A stretch of DNA of 64,000 bases, from contig NC_060911.1 in NCBI RefSeq assembly GCF_014805685.1, forward strand, positions 10,709,212-10,773,211. Direction: 5' to 3'. The notes under the pieces are model-generated. The model was not told where the DNA came from, ran no database searches, and saw only the letters and a list, made by a program, of their open reading frames with translations. The position numbers and the translations under genes were made by a program. Origin of the DNA: Silurus meridionalis. Lineage: Eukaryota > Chordata > Actinopteri > Siluriformes > Siluridae. This document shows, one piece after another, positions 1 through 11,105 of the stretch. How positions within the stretch are numbered: position 1 is the first letter of the stretch; every line of letters starts with the position of its first letter.

Positions 1-46
1 TTAGGCAGGTGTGAAAGAATGCTGTAAGGTGAGAATTCTTACAAAT

Positions 47-302
47 CTTCTTCTTCTTCTTCTTCTTCTTCTTCGGCTGCTCCCATTAGGGGTCGCCACA
101 GCAGATCATTTGTCTCCATAGCATACTGCATCTACATCTGCCTCTTTCACACCAACTACCTGCATGTCTTCCCTCACCACATTCATAAACCTCCACCTTG
201 GCCTTCCTCTTTTCCTCCTTCCTGGTGGCTCCATCCTCAGCATTCTCCTACCGATTTAACTCATGTCCCTCCTCTGCACATGTCCAAACCATCTTAATCT
301 CA
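47..302 (-). mobile_element. RTE-like LINE, 3' end only, with target-site duplication
   Basis: On the minus strand this is the last part of the RTE-like reverse transcriptase (arginine-rich GRP-type segment followed by the CGDP end), ending in a (GAA)n tail seen as (CTT)n at 47-74. It is flanked by a 17-bp direct repeat, TGAGAATTCTTACAAAT, at 30-46 and 303-319, the signature of target-primed insertion. The copy is strongly 5'-truncated. The clade (RTE/Rex3-like) is tentative. Confidence 0.8.
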
Positions 303-634
303 TGAGAATTCTTACAAATATAAGAGTTTATCAATAATATATTAAATAATAGTGATAAATAATAGTTTATCAATGAATAAAATGGCAAGTACATGAACAG
401 AAGAAAAATCCAAATCAAATCATCTAGTGTGACGATCCCTCACCTACAAAACAGCATCAGTTCTTCTTGTTCTTTGCGATAAACGTGCATAAATCTTTTT
501 GAAGGAACTTGGCAAACTAACCACAGACCTTCTGTGTATATAAGCTGCCTCACATCCTTCTGTCTCTTCATGTATCCCAGACAGACTTGATGATGCTGTT
601 GAGTTCAGAAATTACTTCCAGGACTCGTTGTTTC

Positions 635-748
635 TCATTATTCACATATTTACGTTTAATCACCACATTATCTGTGTAAAGCTGCTTTGAGACAATGTTC
701 ATTGTTAAAAGCGCTATACAAATAAAAATGAATTGAATTGAATTGAAT
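635..748 (+). mobile_element. L2-clade LINE 3' end
   Basis: It carries the 3' terminus shared by all L2 copies here: the 'GTGTAAAGCTGCTTTGAGAC' block, then 'GCGCTATACAAATAAAAATG', then a tail of GAATT repeats. Only the terminal 3' UTR is present, as expected of a 5'-truncated copy. Confidence 0.8.
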
Positions 749-1740
749 TATTATGAAGATAATCTTTGGCTGTATGTTTGAGGTCATTGTCCTGCTGCAG
801 AATAAATTTGAGGCCAATTATATGCCTTCCTGATAATTTTGCAAAATGGATACATATCCGAGTGTATTTCGCAGAATTTAGCACATATTTTTAATCCTAA
901 CCAAATCTCCAACTCTATTTGCAGGAAACCTCCACCACGCGTTACTGTTGCGTGCACCCACTTATTAATATAACGTTTTGAGCCTTTCTGAAAACAACTA
1001 ATATGACTTAAAATATTAGGACTTTCTTTTATTAAAACATCACAACTTTAATCCAGAAATATGTGGTTAAAATCATGAAACAACACCGACGCCAACCAGT
1101 GTTTCAGGCTGAAGTAAATCTGTTCACCATCATCAACTCATCAGATTAAACGATTGAATACATGCAGACAATCTGTTCTGGTCACAATCACTCACTATCA
1201 CATAGTGAAAACTGAAAGAGATTTAGAATGATGTGAAACTTCATGTGAATAGATGTGAAACTTGCCCTGTATGAGCAGCTGCTCTGTTTGAATAATGGTG
1301 CGAGTAGAACAGCCGGACTGTGTCCTGTATACTCCTTATCCTTATCCTGAAAAAAAGTAATCAGAAAGGAGTCAAATAAGAATGATCAGAAGGAAACAAT
1401 GAGAATGAGACTATTATAGACTATTATATTATATATATTATATTATAGACTATAGACTATAAAAATTAATTGGTTTTATATTAAGAAATTTGAAAAGAGT
1501 GACATGACATGACTCATTTTTTTTTATTTATTATTATTTTAGATGAAAGATCAGCAGAAAAGGCCCAAAACAGATATTTACATGAAAAAATTAGATGGAG
1601 CCAAATCTATTTCAAATAAAACACACACACAAACTACATTTCTATTATAGTTTTAGAGCATACAGAATAAGGAAAAGAAAAAAGTTATGCTTGTCATTGG
1701 CATGATTTTACAAAAGACGTAAAAGAGAAAAAATATTATA

Positions 1741-3334
1741 TCTATAGTGAACTCCGATAAGACGGAAGTACTTTTACTAGGACCACATGCAGCTCTGGTT
1801 GGTGTTCTGTCTCAGTGTGTACAGCAGTCAAAGATCTGGTGTTATATTGACCCGAGTCTTTCCTTTGAGACTCACGTGAATAATATTACCAGGATCGCCT
1901 TCTTTCACCTTAGAAATATTGCTAAAATTAGAAATATACTGTCGTTACAGGATGCAGAAAAAACTAGTTAGAAAAAACTTTGTAGATGCTTTTGTTACAT
2001 CTAGATTAGACTACTGTAACACTTTACTGTCTGGGTGTTCGAGTAAGTGCATAAATAAACTTCAGTTAGTTCAGGATGCAGCAGAGTCCTCACTAGATCT
2101 AGAAAATATGACATCACCCATTTTAATCAGTCTACACTGCTCCCAATTAAATCTCGCATTGATTATAAAATACTACTACTGACGTATAAAGCACTTAACG
2201 ATCTCGCAGCAGTATCTGAGTGAACTTCTGTATGATCCTTTACGCCTACTTAAATCAAAAGGTGCAGGCTATTTGTTGGTACCTCAAATAATAAAGACTA
2301 CAGCAGGGGGCAGATCTTTCTCTTATAAAGCCCCTTAGTTATGGAACATCCTTCCAATCAGTGTTCGGGACTCAGACACAGTCTCAGTGTTGTCAAGGAT
2401 GAAAACATAATGATTTAGTCAAGTCTTTTATCAGTAGATTTATCAGTAGGTAAAGGAGCAGATCTGGAGAGATCATGGATAAAGAGTGTTTGGTAAACTG
2501 GGATATTTGTATGCTGTCGTCCCCTCACTTTCACACATTAACTCAGGTTTGTTGACGGTGGTGTGGTGGGTCGTCTCTTATCCCAGAGATCCCTCATGTC
2601 TGTGTTACCTTCTGGTTCTCCCTTTTAGTTATGCTGCCATAGCGAGTCCTGCTGGAGTCCCAACTGCACAGTGTCCTTAACTTTTATACAAGGCTACTTA
2701 ATAACCCATATCTTTCTTTCCCTGTCACCCCTGTTGCACTCGCACTCGCACTCTCTCTCTCTCTCTCCTCTCTCTGTGTGTCGAGTTAAACATGCTGGTG
2801 CCAGTGATCACTGTTCCTGCCCCTCTCTTCTCCTTGGATCTGCCCACTTTGTCCCAGCCTGCCTTTGGATGGTGTTCTCTTTGATTGTCAGCTGCACAGA
2901 GTGTCCTCCAATGTTTTTTTTACATCAACGGCCTGGGTATACATAAAATTACGGGGCAGCGCAGGAGCTTTGAGTATAGATTTGGACTGTATTTAATGTC
3001 AGCAGTCTGGAACACTGACTCATGACTACAGTTTGCATTTGATTACCATCACTGCACACCAACATTGTTTATCTGTAATAAATGGATATTCAGTAAGAAC
3101 CAGATGAGGATGGGTTTCCTCGAGTCTAGATCCCCTTAAGGTTTCTTCCTTATGCCGTCTCAGAGTTTTTCTTTGCCACAGTCACCACCAGCTTTCTCAT
3201 TAGAAACAAACTTATACTTATAAAGAACATCTTATTCAATCTTTATCACTGCATTATCTGTGTAAAGCTGCTTTGAGACAATGTTCATTGTTAAAAGTGA
3301 TATACAAATAAAAATTAATTGAAATAAATATTCA
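1741..3334 (+). mobile_element. L2-clade LINE, 5'-truncated and decayed, C-terminal RT plus 3' UTR
   Basis: The frames at 1747-1971 and 1919-2182 correspond to the C-terminal third of the L2 reverse-transcriptase ORF ([47 protein letters not shown]) but are broken by frameshifts and stops. The 3' UTR follows, with a short CT-rich tract near 2750-2780, and ends in the standard L2 terminus at about 3240-3334. It is the same family as the long copies at 12995-15480 and 43918-46290. Confidence 0.85.
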
Positions 3335-4249
3335 ATTGTTTTGCCGATCTGTGTAATTGTGTTCCTGCTTTGTTTATTTGCATTCAAAAAATGACAATGA
3401 CTCAAGTACAGACACAGTTTCAGCTTCTTAACATGGCACAGGATCAATACAACAGCTGGGGTCCACTTTTTAATCAGTATTCATTGTCAAACTAACCACT
3501 AAATATGCAAAAGTAAAGACAAGAGTTAAGATATATCTATGTGCTGAAGAACTGCCTCGTGTATGAATTATCCATGTGCGAATATATGTGAAGTGGTCTG
3601 TCCGCCACAACAACAGTGTTGTGTTCTTAAGTAGTGAACAACTTTAATGAAATGTTTGGTAAAACCAGAATAGGGTTGCAATGGGGTGGTAAATTTACAG
3701 AAAATTTCCATAGGAACTTCATCTCAGGATTTTTGGAAATATTCCAAGTTGGAAACTTAACAGGAATTTATGGGAATTGATAAAGATTTAGAGAAATATA
3801 TAAATCACAAACAAGCATAAATACAAAACATTTTGTTTGGTCACAAGCTGACGCATGCAAAGTCCGATTTATTTTTTTTAACTGACATTTTGACTTTGAT
3901 TTAACTGTTAGTATAATTTTTTGCATAGTTGCTTACACATGGCACATTGAAGTTTTAAATGTAAATGTATGTAATATTTATGTAATTTGCATGAATACTC
4001 GCCATGATGGATATTTTGTGACGTTATTTTTGTGTGCAGGATTCAAGAAATGTGTGTTATGAACAGTGCATGTTGGGGGGCGTGGCCTCAGTGGCCCTGC
4101 AGTAAGTGTGCTGTGTGCATGTGATTAATGAAAGTCCAGAGGAGAAATTCCTAATGTAATGTTCCTAAACTAATGTTGCATGAAATCTGGTTGTTTTAAC
4201 CAAAATTATCCTGTTAGATTTTTTGCATTGCATTTGTTTATATTTACTC
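3335..4249. other. No gene seen; AT-rich with a possible repeat
   Basis: No exon-like frame is seen. From about 3680 there is a run of imperfect 'GGGAATTTATGGGAATT'-type motifs, reminiscent of a short fish repeat. I cannot assign it to a superfamily. Confidence 0.4.
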
Positions 4250-4553
4250 CCAGTTATAGTTTTTATACTTCTCTTTGCACAGTACTGTATCATCAGAGAA
4301 TACAGTAGGTTTACTGGTCGGTGATATCTTGGGTTATGTGTTTTGTCTTCTGTTGTCTGTCTGCACTGTTTTTCGTCTACACTGTGTGCACTAGGTTGCA
4401 CTGGATGCACTTTATGTAGCTTTGTGTTGTGTTGTAGCTCTATGTTGTTGTTTAGTGTAGCACCAGGGTTCTGGCAGAACGTTGTCTCGTTTTTACTGTG
4501 TACTGTGTATAGCAGAAATGACAATAAAAGCCTCTTGACTTGACTATAGATTA
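4250..4553 (+). mobile_element. Non-LTR retrotransposon 3' end, CTTGACT-tailed family (copy 1 of 5)
   Basis: It shares a 3' block with four other copies (10740, 11880, 40641 and 41130): a TGCAC-rich stretch, 'CACCAGGGTTCTGG', 'AACGTTGTCT', 'CACTGTGTACTGC', then 'AATGACAATAAAAGC' and a TTGACTTGACT tail. No coding part remains. The clade is unknown to me; copies 4 and 5 keep LINE-like coding debris. Confidence 0.65.
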
Positions 4554-4591
4554 TCTCTAGATTATCTCTCTCTCTATAGATTATATCTATC

Positions 4592-4597
<6 letters not shown>

Positions 4598-4662
<65 letters not shown>
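4598..4662. repeat. (AT)n microsatellite
   Basis: About 65 bp of pure alternating AT. Confidence 0.95.
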
Positions 4663-4664
<2 letters not shown>

Positions 4665-5325
4665 GATGGTAAATTTCTCATTAGAGAATTGGCATAAAAG
4701 TTAATGCTGTGATGCATCGATTAAAAAAAAAAGTGTGCACAGGATACAAGTTGGCATTCGTATAACTATGCATCATTTTTTAACAGACTTTCATTGGTAA
4801 AAAAAACATTTTATTTATTATATAGTTATTAGTAAATGCGCTATACTTTTATTGTTTCGAAAGTGACCAATATTTGATATGTAGATTGATTTATCCTCAC
4901 TAAACTGTTTCTTAAGCGCGCTCTCCAAGACCGAGGCGTGTCCTGAGAATCACGTAGAATACAGATTAACATGGTAGAGGTAGAGCTGCACTTTCTGGAG
5001 ACAGAACAGGAAAAGAACGGCTGGGTTTATCTAATCGTAATTTTTAGTTGTTTTGCACTACAAAGGCCTGTTTGTGAAATAGTGTTTTAGAGGTCAGGAG
5101 GCGCTTAAGCAAACTGAAAATGATAATTTAGTGTTTGTCTGAACCGAAGAAATAAAAGTGTACCATATTGAACTGCACAGCATCATATTGTACTGAATCA
5201 CATTTTGTTGAATCGAAATCGAATCACGCTGCATCACAACAGGGGTGAATTGTATCGCATCAGGCTGTGCATCGAGATGTGAATCACATTGGCCTCAGTT
5301 ATAAAGATGCACACCCTAGTTTGTG
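4665..5325. mobile_element. Non-autonomous DNA element, copy A (probably hAT-like)
   Basis: It shares long blocks with 23090-24555: the left end with a 'GATGCATCGATT'-type block, the middle 'ATATGTAGATTGATTT..CTC', and the right end with 'GCATCGAGATGTGAATC..CCTCAGTTATA' and 'GATGCACA'. No ORF is seen. The superfamily is a guess. Confidence 0.5.
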
Positions 5326-5572
5326 TATACATATACACAGGGATATTTAAAAAGAATGAACCGATATCATGACGCATTGCTTCAGTTCTCAGGCATCGGC
5401 ATAAAATGAGTAGGTGACCATTTGAAAGAAGAATTATCTAAGTTGATTGCGAGTATAATACTTGTGACTTGGCTGGAGTTTTGTATTACTTTTCCTTAAT
5501 AAAATATTGTGTAATTAATTCGGTTCATTCTTTTTGAATAACCCTGTACAGACAGACAGAGAGATAGATAGA

Positions 5573-5598
5573 ATCTTGAGAAAATCGATAGATAGATA

Positions 5599-5687
<89 letters not shown>

Positions 5688-5725
5688 ATCTTGAGATAGA
5701 TAGATAGATGGATGGATGGATGGAT
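5573..5725. repeat. (GATA)n array with interspersed GAATCTTGAGA motif, left part
   Basis: Tetranucleotide GATA repeats are broken by 'GAATCTTGAGAAAATCGATAG' (at 5573 and, in shorter form, 5688), ending in GATG units. The same interruption motif recurs in the array right of the hAT element, so both parts were probably one array. Open frames rich in Y-L-S-I on the minus strand are products of the repeat. Confidence 0.9.
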
Positions 5726-6708
5726 GGGGTGGCACGGTACATGGAAAAACACCCGAACCGTTCGGTTCCCTTGTCTCGGTTCGGTTCCCTTGTCTCGGTT
5801 CGGTTCCCTTGTCTCGGTTCGGTTCACGTGTGCGTCACACGGTTCGACGCATGCGCAATGTAGCCTCGTGCTCAGTTTCGCCTCAGACAGTTTCGCACGT
5901 ACATACATATAGACAGTAAAAGTTGAGTAAGGAGTGCTGCAGAAATGGCAAGTGGAGGATTTAATGAAGGCTGTACGGAGTTGGCGGATGCGCCCGCGTC
6001 ATTCCAATCCGGTGTGTGGGAACATTTTGGATTTCGTGTTACTTACGATGACAACGGAAATAAAACAGTATAAAACAGACTGTGTGCAACACTTCTAATA
6101 TGACAGTTTATTTGAGAAGACATCAAGCCAATGTGTCGATACAAACAGCACAAACAGGAGAGAGCCGGTTAGGAAACAGCTTCTACTGTCCGCAGCATTT
6201 AAGCAGCCTCTCAGTGAGAAGTCGGACAGGGCAATAGCCATAACTAAAGCATTGGTGATGTTTATAGCAAAAGATATGCAACCGTGCAGCGTGATTGAGT
6301 GTGAAGGATTTTGTCAGCTGATGAATGTACTCGAGCCGCGGTTTAATATTCCCTCTCGACGACACTTTTTTTTTTTTTTGCCAAATAAACGAAAAGCATG
6401 TCATCATCAATGTCTTCTCTCTTGCTGTATCAAAATCTCACCTAGCTTTTACTCAGAGATGGTCCCAATAATGTGCTTAAAGTCAAGTCAAATTCAGTTA
6501 GTGCATGATTACATTACAAAAATGTTAATACTGTATCCTAAATTGTGGATAGTTAAGCTAATAAGCTATATATCAAATGCTGAAAGAAATTTCTGGAGTG
6601 TTAAAGATTAAAAGAAAAAATAACAACAAGAACCGTACAGAACCGAAAACCGTGACCCTAAAACCGTGATACGAACCGAACTGTGGGTTTTGTGAACCGT
6701 GCCACCCC
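5726..6708 (+). mobile_element. hAT-type transposon remnant with BED-finger start
   Basis: The ends are inverted: GGGGTGGCACGGTAC at 5726 and GAACCGTGCCACCCC at 6694-6708. At 5945 an ATG opens a peptide (MASGGFNEG..., then SGVWEHFGF) that resembles the start of ZBED/hAT transposases just before the zinc-finger cysteines. It stops after about 40 codons, and later pieces (6252-6611) are also broken. Three tandem 19-bp units (GGTTCCCTTGTCTCGGTTC) sit at 5764-5820 close to the left terminus. It lies inside a GATA array, so no clean 8-bp target duplication can be read. Confidence 0.7.
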
Positions 6709-6711
6709 TAT

Positions 6712-6775
<64 letters not shown>

Positions 6776-6790
6776 ATCTTGAGATAATCT

Positions 6791-6847
<57 letters not shown>

Positions 6848-6877
6848 ATCTTGAGATAATCGATTAATAGATAGATG

Positions 6878-6933
<56 letters not shown>

Positions 6934-7023
6934 CTTGAGATAATCGATAGATAGATAGATAGAGATAGATAGATAGATAGATAGAATCTTGAGATAATCG
7001 ATGGATAGATAGATGGATAGATG

Positions 7024-7081
<58 letters not shown>

Positions 7082-7099
7082 ATCTTGAGATAATCGATG

Positions 7100-7155
<56 letters not shown>

Positions 7156-7167
7156 CTTGAGATAATC

Positions 7168-7219
<52 letters not shown>

Positions 7220-7231
7220 CTTGAGATAATC

Positions 7232-7288
<57 letters not shown>
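6709..7288. repeat. Composite (GATA)n higher-order array ending in (GA)n
   Basis: Blocks of GATA are separated by at least seven copies of 'CTTGAGATAATCGAT' or a close variant (near 6778, 6849, 6933, 6987, 7083, 7156 and 7220). About 40 bp of GA follow at 7247-7288. The array lies within erlec1 intron 2, with the (GA)n edge about 40 bp beyond the exon 2 donor. Confidence 0.95.
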
Positions 7289-7294
<6 letters not shown>

Positions 7295-7330
7295 TGTGTG
7301 CATGTTAAAATATACTGTCAAATGCTTGAC

Positions 7331-7435
7331 CTCATCTCCCTTCGACAAAGAAGGCAGTAGACACTTGTACTTCTCCTTGTCTGCCGTGGTCATAATGAGG
7401 AAGTCATCATCTTCATAAAGGGCCCCGGATGTTGG
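7331..7435 (-). CDS. erlec1: erlec1 coding exon 2
   Basis: 105 nt, residues 48-82, phase 0 at both ends. The acceptor is TTCTGAAG just above 7435; the donor GTCAAG starts at 7330. It holds the conserved [12 protein letters not shown] and KEKYKC motifs. Confidence 0.85.
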
Positions 7436-7917
7436 CTTCAGAAGGGAAGAGAGCAGATCACTTTCAGAGTTAATGTACAATGAAAGAGGTCACGTGATCC
7501 ACAACAGCAATCGCAACGCACCAAACCCGGAAATACGAGCATAACAAGAGTACTAGTAGGAATATCAGGAATAAAATTGTATTTTATTTTATCATTTTTT
7601 CTACGTTCCCATTCAAAATAACTGCTATATAATAAAGATATTAGTAAACGAGTTTCGGTTGCAATAAATATGATACAGATGTAATGAAAAGCCATATGTC
7701 CTTGTGTAAACGAGACACAGCTAGAAAACAACACGTCACGGGTTTGGCAGATAAAATGTGTGGAAATCTTGTGTACCAGGGTGAAATGCTCTCCAGGCCA
7801 GTTGATTTTGAAAGGGATCTCATCTGTAAATAAATGCGAGGCTCCTCGATGTGCAAAAGATCCGACATACAGCAGCAGCGCCCACGAAAACAACGCACAC
7901 ACACGGATTCCGAGCAT
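7331..7917 (-). CDS. erlec1: Endoplasmic reticulum lectin 1 (ERLEC1/XTP3-B), first two coding exons, partial
   Basis: ERLEC1 is a soluble ER-lumen lectin with two MRH domains that recognises trimmed N-glycans and hands misfolded glycoproteins to the SEL1L-HRD1 ERAD complex (family knowledge). The sequence shows two exons that join in phase: 7777-7917 (47 codons, signal peptide, ending PGEHFTL) and 7331-7435 (35 codons, [20 protein letters not shown], then [15 protein letters not shown]). Their sum resembles the mature N-terminus of vertebrate ERLEC1, including the EKYKC-LP stretch before MRH domain 1. Donors GTACAC and GTCAAG and acceptor AG all fit. The remaining exons are not in the window, so intron 2 is at least 7.3 kb and filled with repeats. 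The start ATG is the first in frame ahead of a hydrophobic leader. Confidence 0.85.
7777..7917 (-). CDS. erlec1: erlec1 coding exon 1 (signal peptide)
   Basis: 141 nt, residues 1-47. It holds a hydrophobic leader ([12 protein letters not shown]) and the conserved [11 protein letters not shown]. The donor GTACAC starts at 7776. Confidence 0.85.
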
Positions 7918-8069
7918 GGCTCCACCGGCCCCTGTGTCCCGGCTGCTACAGAGACATGGGACAGGTAACGAGACAGAGGACAGAGACTACCCGAGGATAC
8001 TGGTTAATTAACGGGTACATCCGACACAGAGCAGTGCTCGTTGTACATCTAACTACCTCCGCGCACTCA

Positions 8070-8440
8070 TGCTAGGGGTGGGAGTCAAACAACAAAAGAT
8101 CCGACACTTCGTTCCCAGTTACTGGAAATCAAGATTCGACACTAAACCTGAAGAGTCGATTCCTTACTATGAAAACGATTTTGGCATAGGGCTATGGTTC
8201 ATTTTGCCCCTTACACTAATTACACCGGTCTAATGAACAAAACGTTGTCCCAAGTACTAAGTATTTTAAGGATAAGTGTCAAAGCAGTACACGCAGCACA
8301 CGCACTCCCGGAATCGACTCTGAGTCGATTCAAAAATTTTTGGGACTTGGGACCAGGTGCAGCTGTAAACAACAGGGACCGTTCAGTTTGCCACGTCTGT
8401 TTCCGGTGTGAGAACAGAAAATCACAAATGACATGAGAAT
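8070..8440. repeat. Possible hAT-like fragment
   Basis: It contains 'AGGGGTGGGA' followed by repeated GATTC/GAATC blocks and the palindrome GAATCGACTCTGAGTCGATTC shortened by a base or two at 8312-8334. These suggest a decayed DNA element just upstream of erlec1. It holds no usable coding frame. Confidence 0.3.
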
Positions 8441-8639
8441 ATACGAGTTTTATTTTTGTCAAGTTCAAAATTAAATCCATCATGCGTGTGTGCCTGTTTC
8501 CTGTCTCTCTTGAAGTCATAAGTCGTAAAACTTATTGTCTGCTAATGATAATAAAGATATAATGATTTTTTGCCTTCTGTCATAAAATTTTTGCACAATT
8601 GACTAATATGTAGGTTGGAAGTGGAGATGCACTGTCCGC

Positions 8640-8800
8640 TATTCACGTTCCGCGTATTCTCACGTTATAGCGCTATACAGCGCCTTTGGGGTCTCGCGAG
8701 ATCCGACGGAGCAGAAACGTGCGCATGCGCAGTATTTGAACACGTAGGTCTCGAAAGACTCGAAAAGAAAAATCGAGGATTCTCGCGAGATCTGTCTTTA
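8640..8800. promoter_or_regulatory. CpG-rich promoter-like patch: two TCTCGCGAGA boxes and an NRF1-type site
   Basis: Perfect palindromic TCTCGCGAGA occurs at 8692-8701 and 8781-8790, with TGCGCATGCGCA (an NRF1 consensus) at 8720-8731 between them. CpG density is far above the surrounding AT-rich DNA. Such boxes mark housekeeping, often bidirectional, promoters in vertebrates. It lies about 770 bp upstream of the erlec1 ATG, so it may drive erlec1 through a 5' UTR exon or another transcript, or it may belong to a repeat. Confidence 0.45.
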
Positions 8801-8830
8801 GAGCGACACGTCATCTTAATGTGTTCAGAT

Positions 8831-9403
8831 TAGTGATGGGAAGATTCATTTTAGTGACTTGGTTCATTGAATCTCGTTCATCAAAATGAACGAATCCTTT
8901 TTTTCCGAGTCATTCACTTTATTTCGTTCCGTAGATCAGAAATAAAATTTCTTACTTTATTACAAAAGTAATAATTATTGAACATTTTCAATAAGCAGAT
9001 CCTCTAACACGTCTACATATAAATAAAAATATGACAATGCAGCTAAGGACAAATTATGATAAACAAAATGAGTAGCTCACCTCTCATATCTTCTGGTCTG
9101 TGTCATTAGTTCTTTTTACACGTGACTCCCATAAATTGTAACAATAATGTTGAGATTCGAACAAAAACTCGATCTATTAATATGTGTAGCATCTATTGGA
9201 GTCAAATGAAAAAAAAATGAAGACTCGAACCAGAAGACTCATGAGATGAGCTGCCCAATTCTGTTTCCTCTACATAACCTACAGAGATTTTGTGATGCTT
9301 TGCTCATGTGCGTTTAGTAGAAAAATCTCTTTTTGAGACGACTCGTTCTTCTGAGTTACATTAAAGATTCGTTCAAGAATCATTCATGAATGACCCATCA
9401 CTA
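8831..9403. mobile_element. hAT-type MITE with TAGTGATGGG termini
   Basis: The left end TAGTGATGGGAAGATTC and the right end ..ATGACCCATCACTA form inverted termini. The interior has paired GATTCATT/AATGAATC-like motifs and no ORF. Confidence 0.65.
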
Positions 9404-9414
9404 GGCTACAGGAA

Positions 9415-9835
9415 ACACCAAGGGGTTTAACTTGGTCTGCAACAATATTTAGGTGGATGGTATTTGTCTGCGTAAGATCCACCTCAATGTCAGGATCCAA
9501 AGGTTTCCCAGCAGAATGTTGCCCAGAGCTTCCTTTGCACTGTCTCACTTGATTTGCCTTCTTCTTATTCAGTAGATTGTGTTGTACTGCCTTTGTCTTT
9601 GCTCTCCACGTGCATCAGTGAGACTTACGTGCCCATGAGCTTGTTATTGGTTCAGTTGTTATCCTTTTTTGGACCAGTTTTGTTAGCTCCTAACCATCAT
9701 ATCAAAAAACACCCTATAAAACTTGTCATTTTGTAGTTGTTCCAATACCAGTTTTATTGCAACCACATTCTGACCTTGTCAAACTCACTCAGATCTTTAT
9801 ACTCGTCAATTTTTCCCAACGTTATTTTTAAGAAT
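9415..9835 (-). pseudogene. Tc1-like transposase remnant, reverse oriented
   Basis: On the minus strand this aligns by eye with the N-terminal and middle part of the Tc1 family also seen at 26240-27565 (for example TTGTCAAACTCACTCAGATC is the complement of that family's SEFDQ region). It is heavily mutated with no continuous frame. Confidence 0.5.
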
Positions 9836-10309
9836 TCACTGTACTAGGGCTGAAATAATTCCTCGAGTGAAATGAGTAATTTGAATACAAAAAAAATGTG
9901 TTTCCCCACGGACATTTATTACTGACGCACCACCCACTAAACTCTGGAGTGCTTTGGGCAGGTAACACAGAAGAGAAAACAGAGAAAACAGAGAGTGGTG
10001 AGGAGACGATTCATATGGAAGCCCGTTTCCGCCACATAAAAAAAGAAAAATGTATTTTTTCTCACAATTCTGACTTTATTTCACGCAATACAGATTTTTT
10101 TTTAGCCAGTCTGGCAGGGTCACCCCCTCTGTAGTGCCAGAAAAATTTACACATTGAAAATGAAATGGGCCACAATCAATAGCTTCGCATGGTATCAGAC
10201 TAAGCCTCTGATCCCTGGAAAAAACTGGAGTTGGAATAAGAAAGATGAAGCAGTGGAGGCCTCGTTCATACACCAACAGCTTCAAACTTCAGGCCAACAA
10301 CATGGTTAC

Positions 10310-10520
10310 CGGAAGAGGTGGGAAGTAACGAAGTACAAATACTTTGTAACTGTACTTAAGTAGATTTTTCGGGTGTCAGTATTTTACTTCACTATTTATT
10401 TTTTTAGACAACTTTTTACATTCACTTTTTACATTTTTACACAAATATCTGTACTTTCTACTTCCATGTTTAAAACAGGCTCGTTACTTTAGTTTGATAA
10501 TTTAATTTGAAGAAAAGTCT
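10310..10520. mobile_element. Fragment of a hAT-like MITE
   Basis: 'GAGGTGGGAAGTAACGAAG' followed by 'ACTTTGTAACTGTACTTAAG' resembles the terminus of a common fish MITE. A related fragment in reverse orientation occurs near 38990-39105. The matching far end is not found here. Confidence 0.4.
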
Positions 10521-10739
10521 ATTTTTCCTTCTCATTGTACATTGTTTTCAGCCCATAAACCGATTTCCTGTCATTGTGCAGCTTTTTCAATTCACTGGTG
10601 TATCATTTCCTGGTTATAACACACCACAGACGTAGACTAGTTTATAAAGGTAATGTGTATGAGACAGAGGGCGTCAGTGATGTAAACATGACTGAGTACA
10701 GACACATTCCTGATCACCTGATAATCATCTTCCTTTCTC

Positions 10740-11105
10740 TGCTTGTGTTCTATATAGTATTGTATTCTTTTGCACAATATTCTGTTTACATTTTTGCTTC
10801 TGTCCACATTATCTCATTACGACAGGTTTACTGGCGGAGCTGTTTTGTGTATTGTCTTGCACTGTATTGTGTTGTGTTTGCACTGTATTGTGTTGTCTTT
10901 ACACTGTTTGCACCAGGTTGCACACATGCACTTTATGTGGCGAGGACACTTGCTAGTCCTTGGCCCTGTGTTTTTCTGTTTCTGTGATTGTTGTTTTATG
11001 TAGCATCAGGGTTCAGGAGGAACGTTGTTTCATTTCACTGTGTACTGCGTCAGCTATATATGGTTGAAATGACATAAAAGCTTCTTGACTTGACTTGACT
11101 AGTGT
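10740..11105 (+). mobile_element. CTTGACT-tailed LINE 3' end (copy 2)
   Basis: The shared 3' block ends with 'AACGTTGTTTCATTTCACTG', 'GCGTCAGCTATATATGGTTG' and a TTGACTTGACTTGACT tail. Short frames (10574-10987) run through 3' UTR and are not genes. Confidence 0.65.

Larger units (their letters stand above)
1..1160. mobile_element. Decayed DNA-transposon remnant (Tc1-like), interrupted by two LINE insertions
   Basis: Both flanks of two younger insertions read as one older repeat. The stretch from about 757 resembles the non-coding or decayed transposase part of a common fish Tc1-like element, recognised from memory of fish repeats. No open transposase frame remains. The insertions are an RTE-like 3' end (47-302) and an L2 3' end (about 635-748). 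Confidence 0.4.

Noticed and set aside
4165..4593. 142-codon minus-strand frame
   Set aside because: It is antisense to a LINE 3' end shared by several copies; no protein features.
5496..7480. Long minus-strand frames rich in Y-L-S-I (up to 290 codons)
   Set aside because: They are translations of GATA repeats. The only real coding part is the erlec1 exon 7331-7435 near the start of the longest one.
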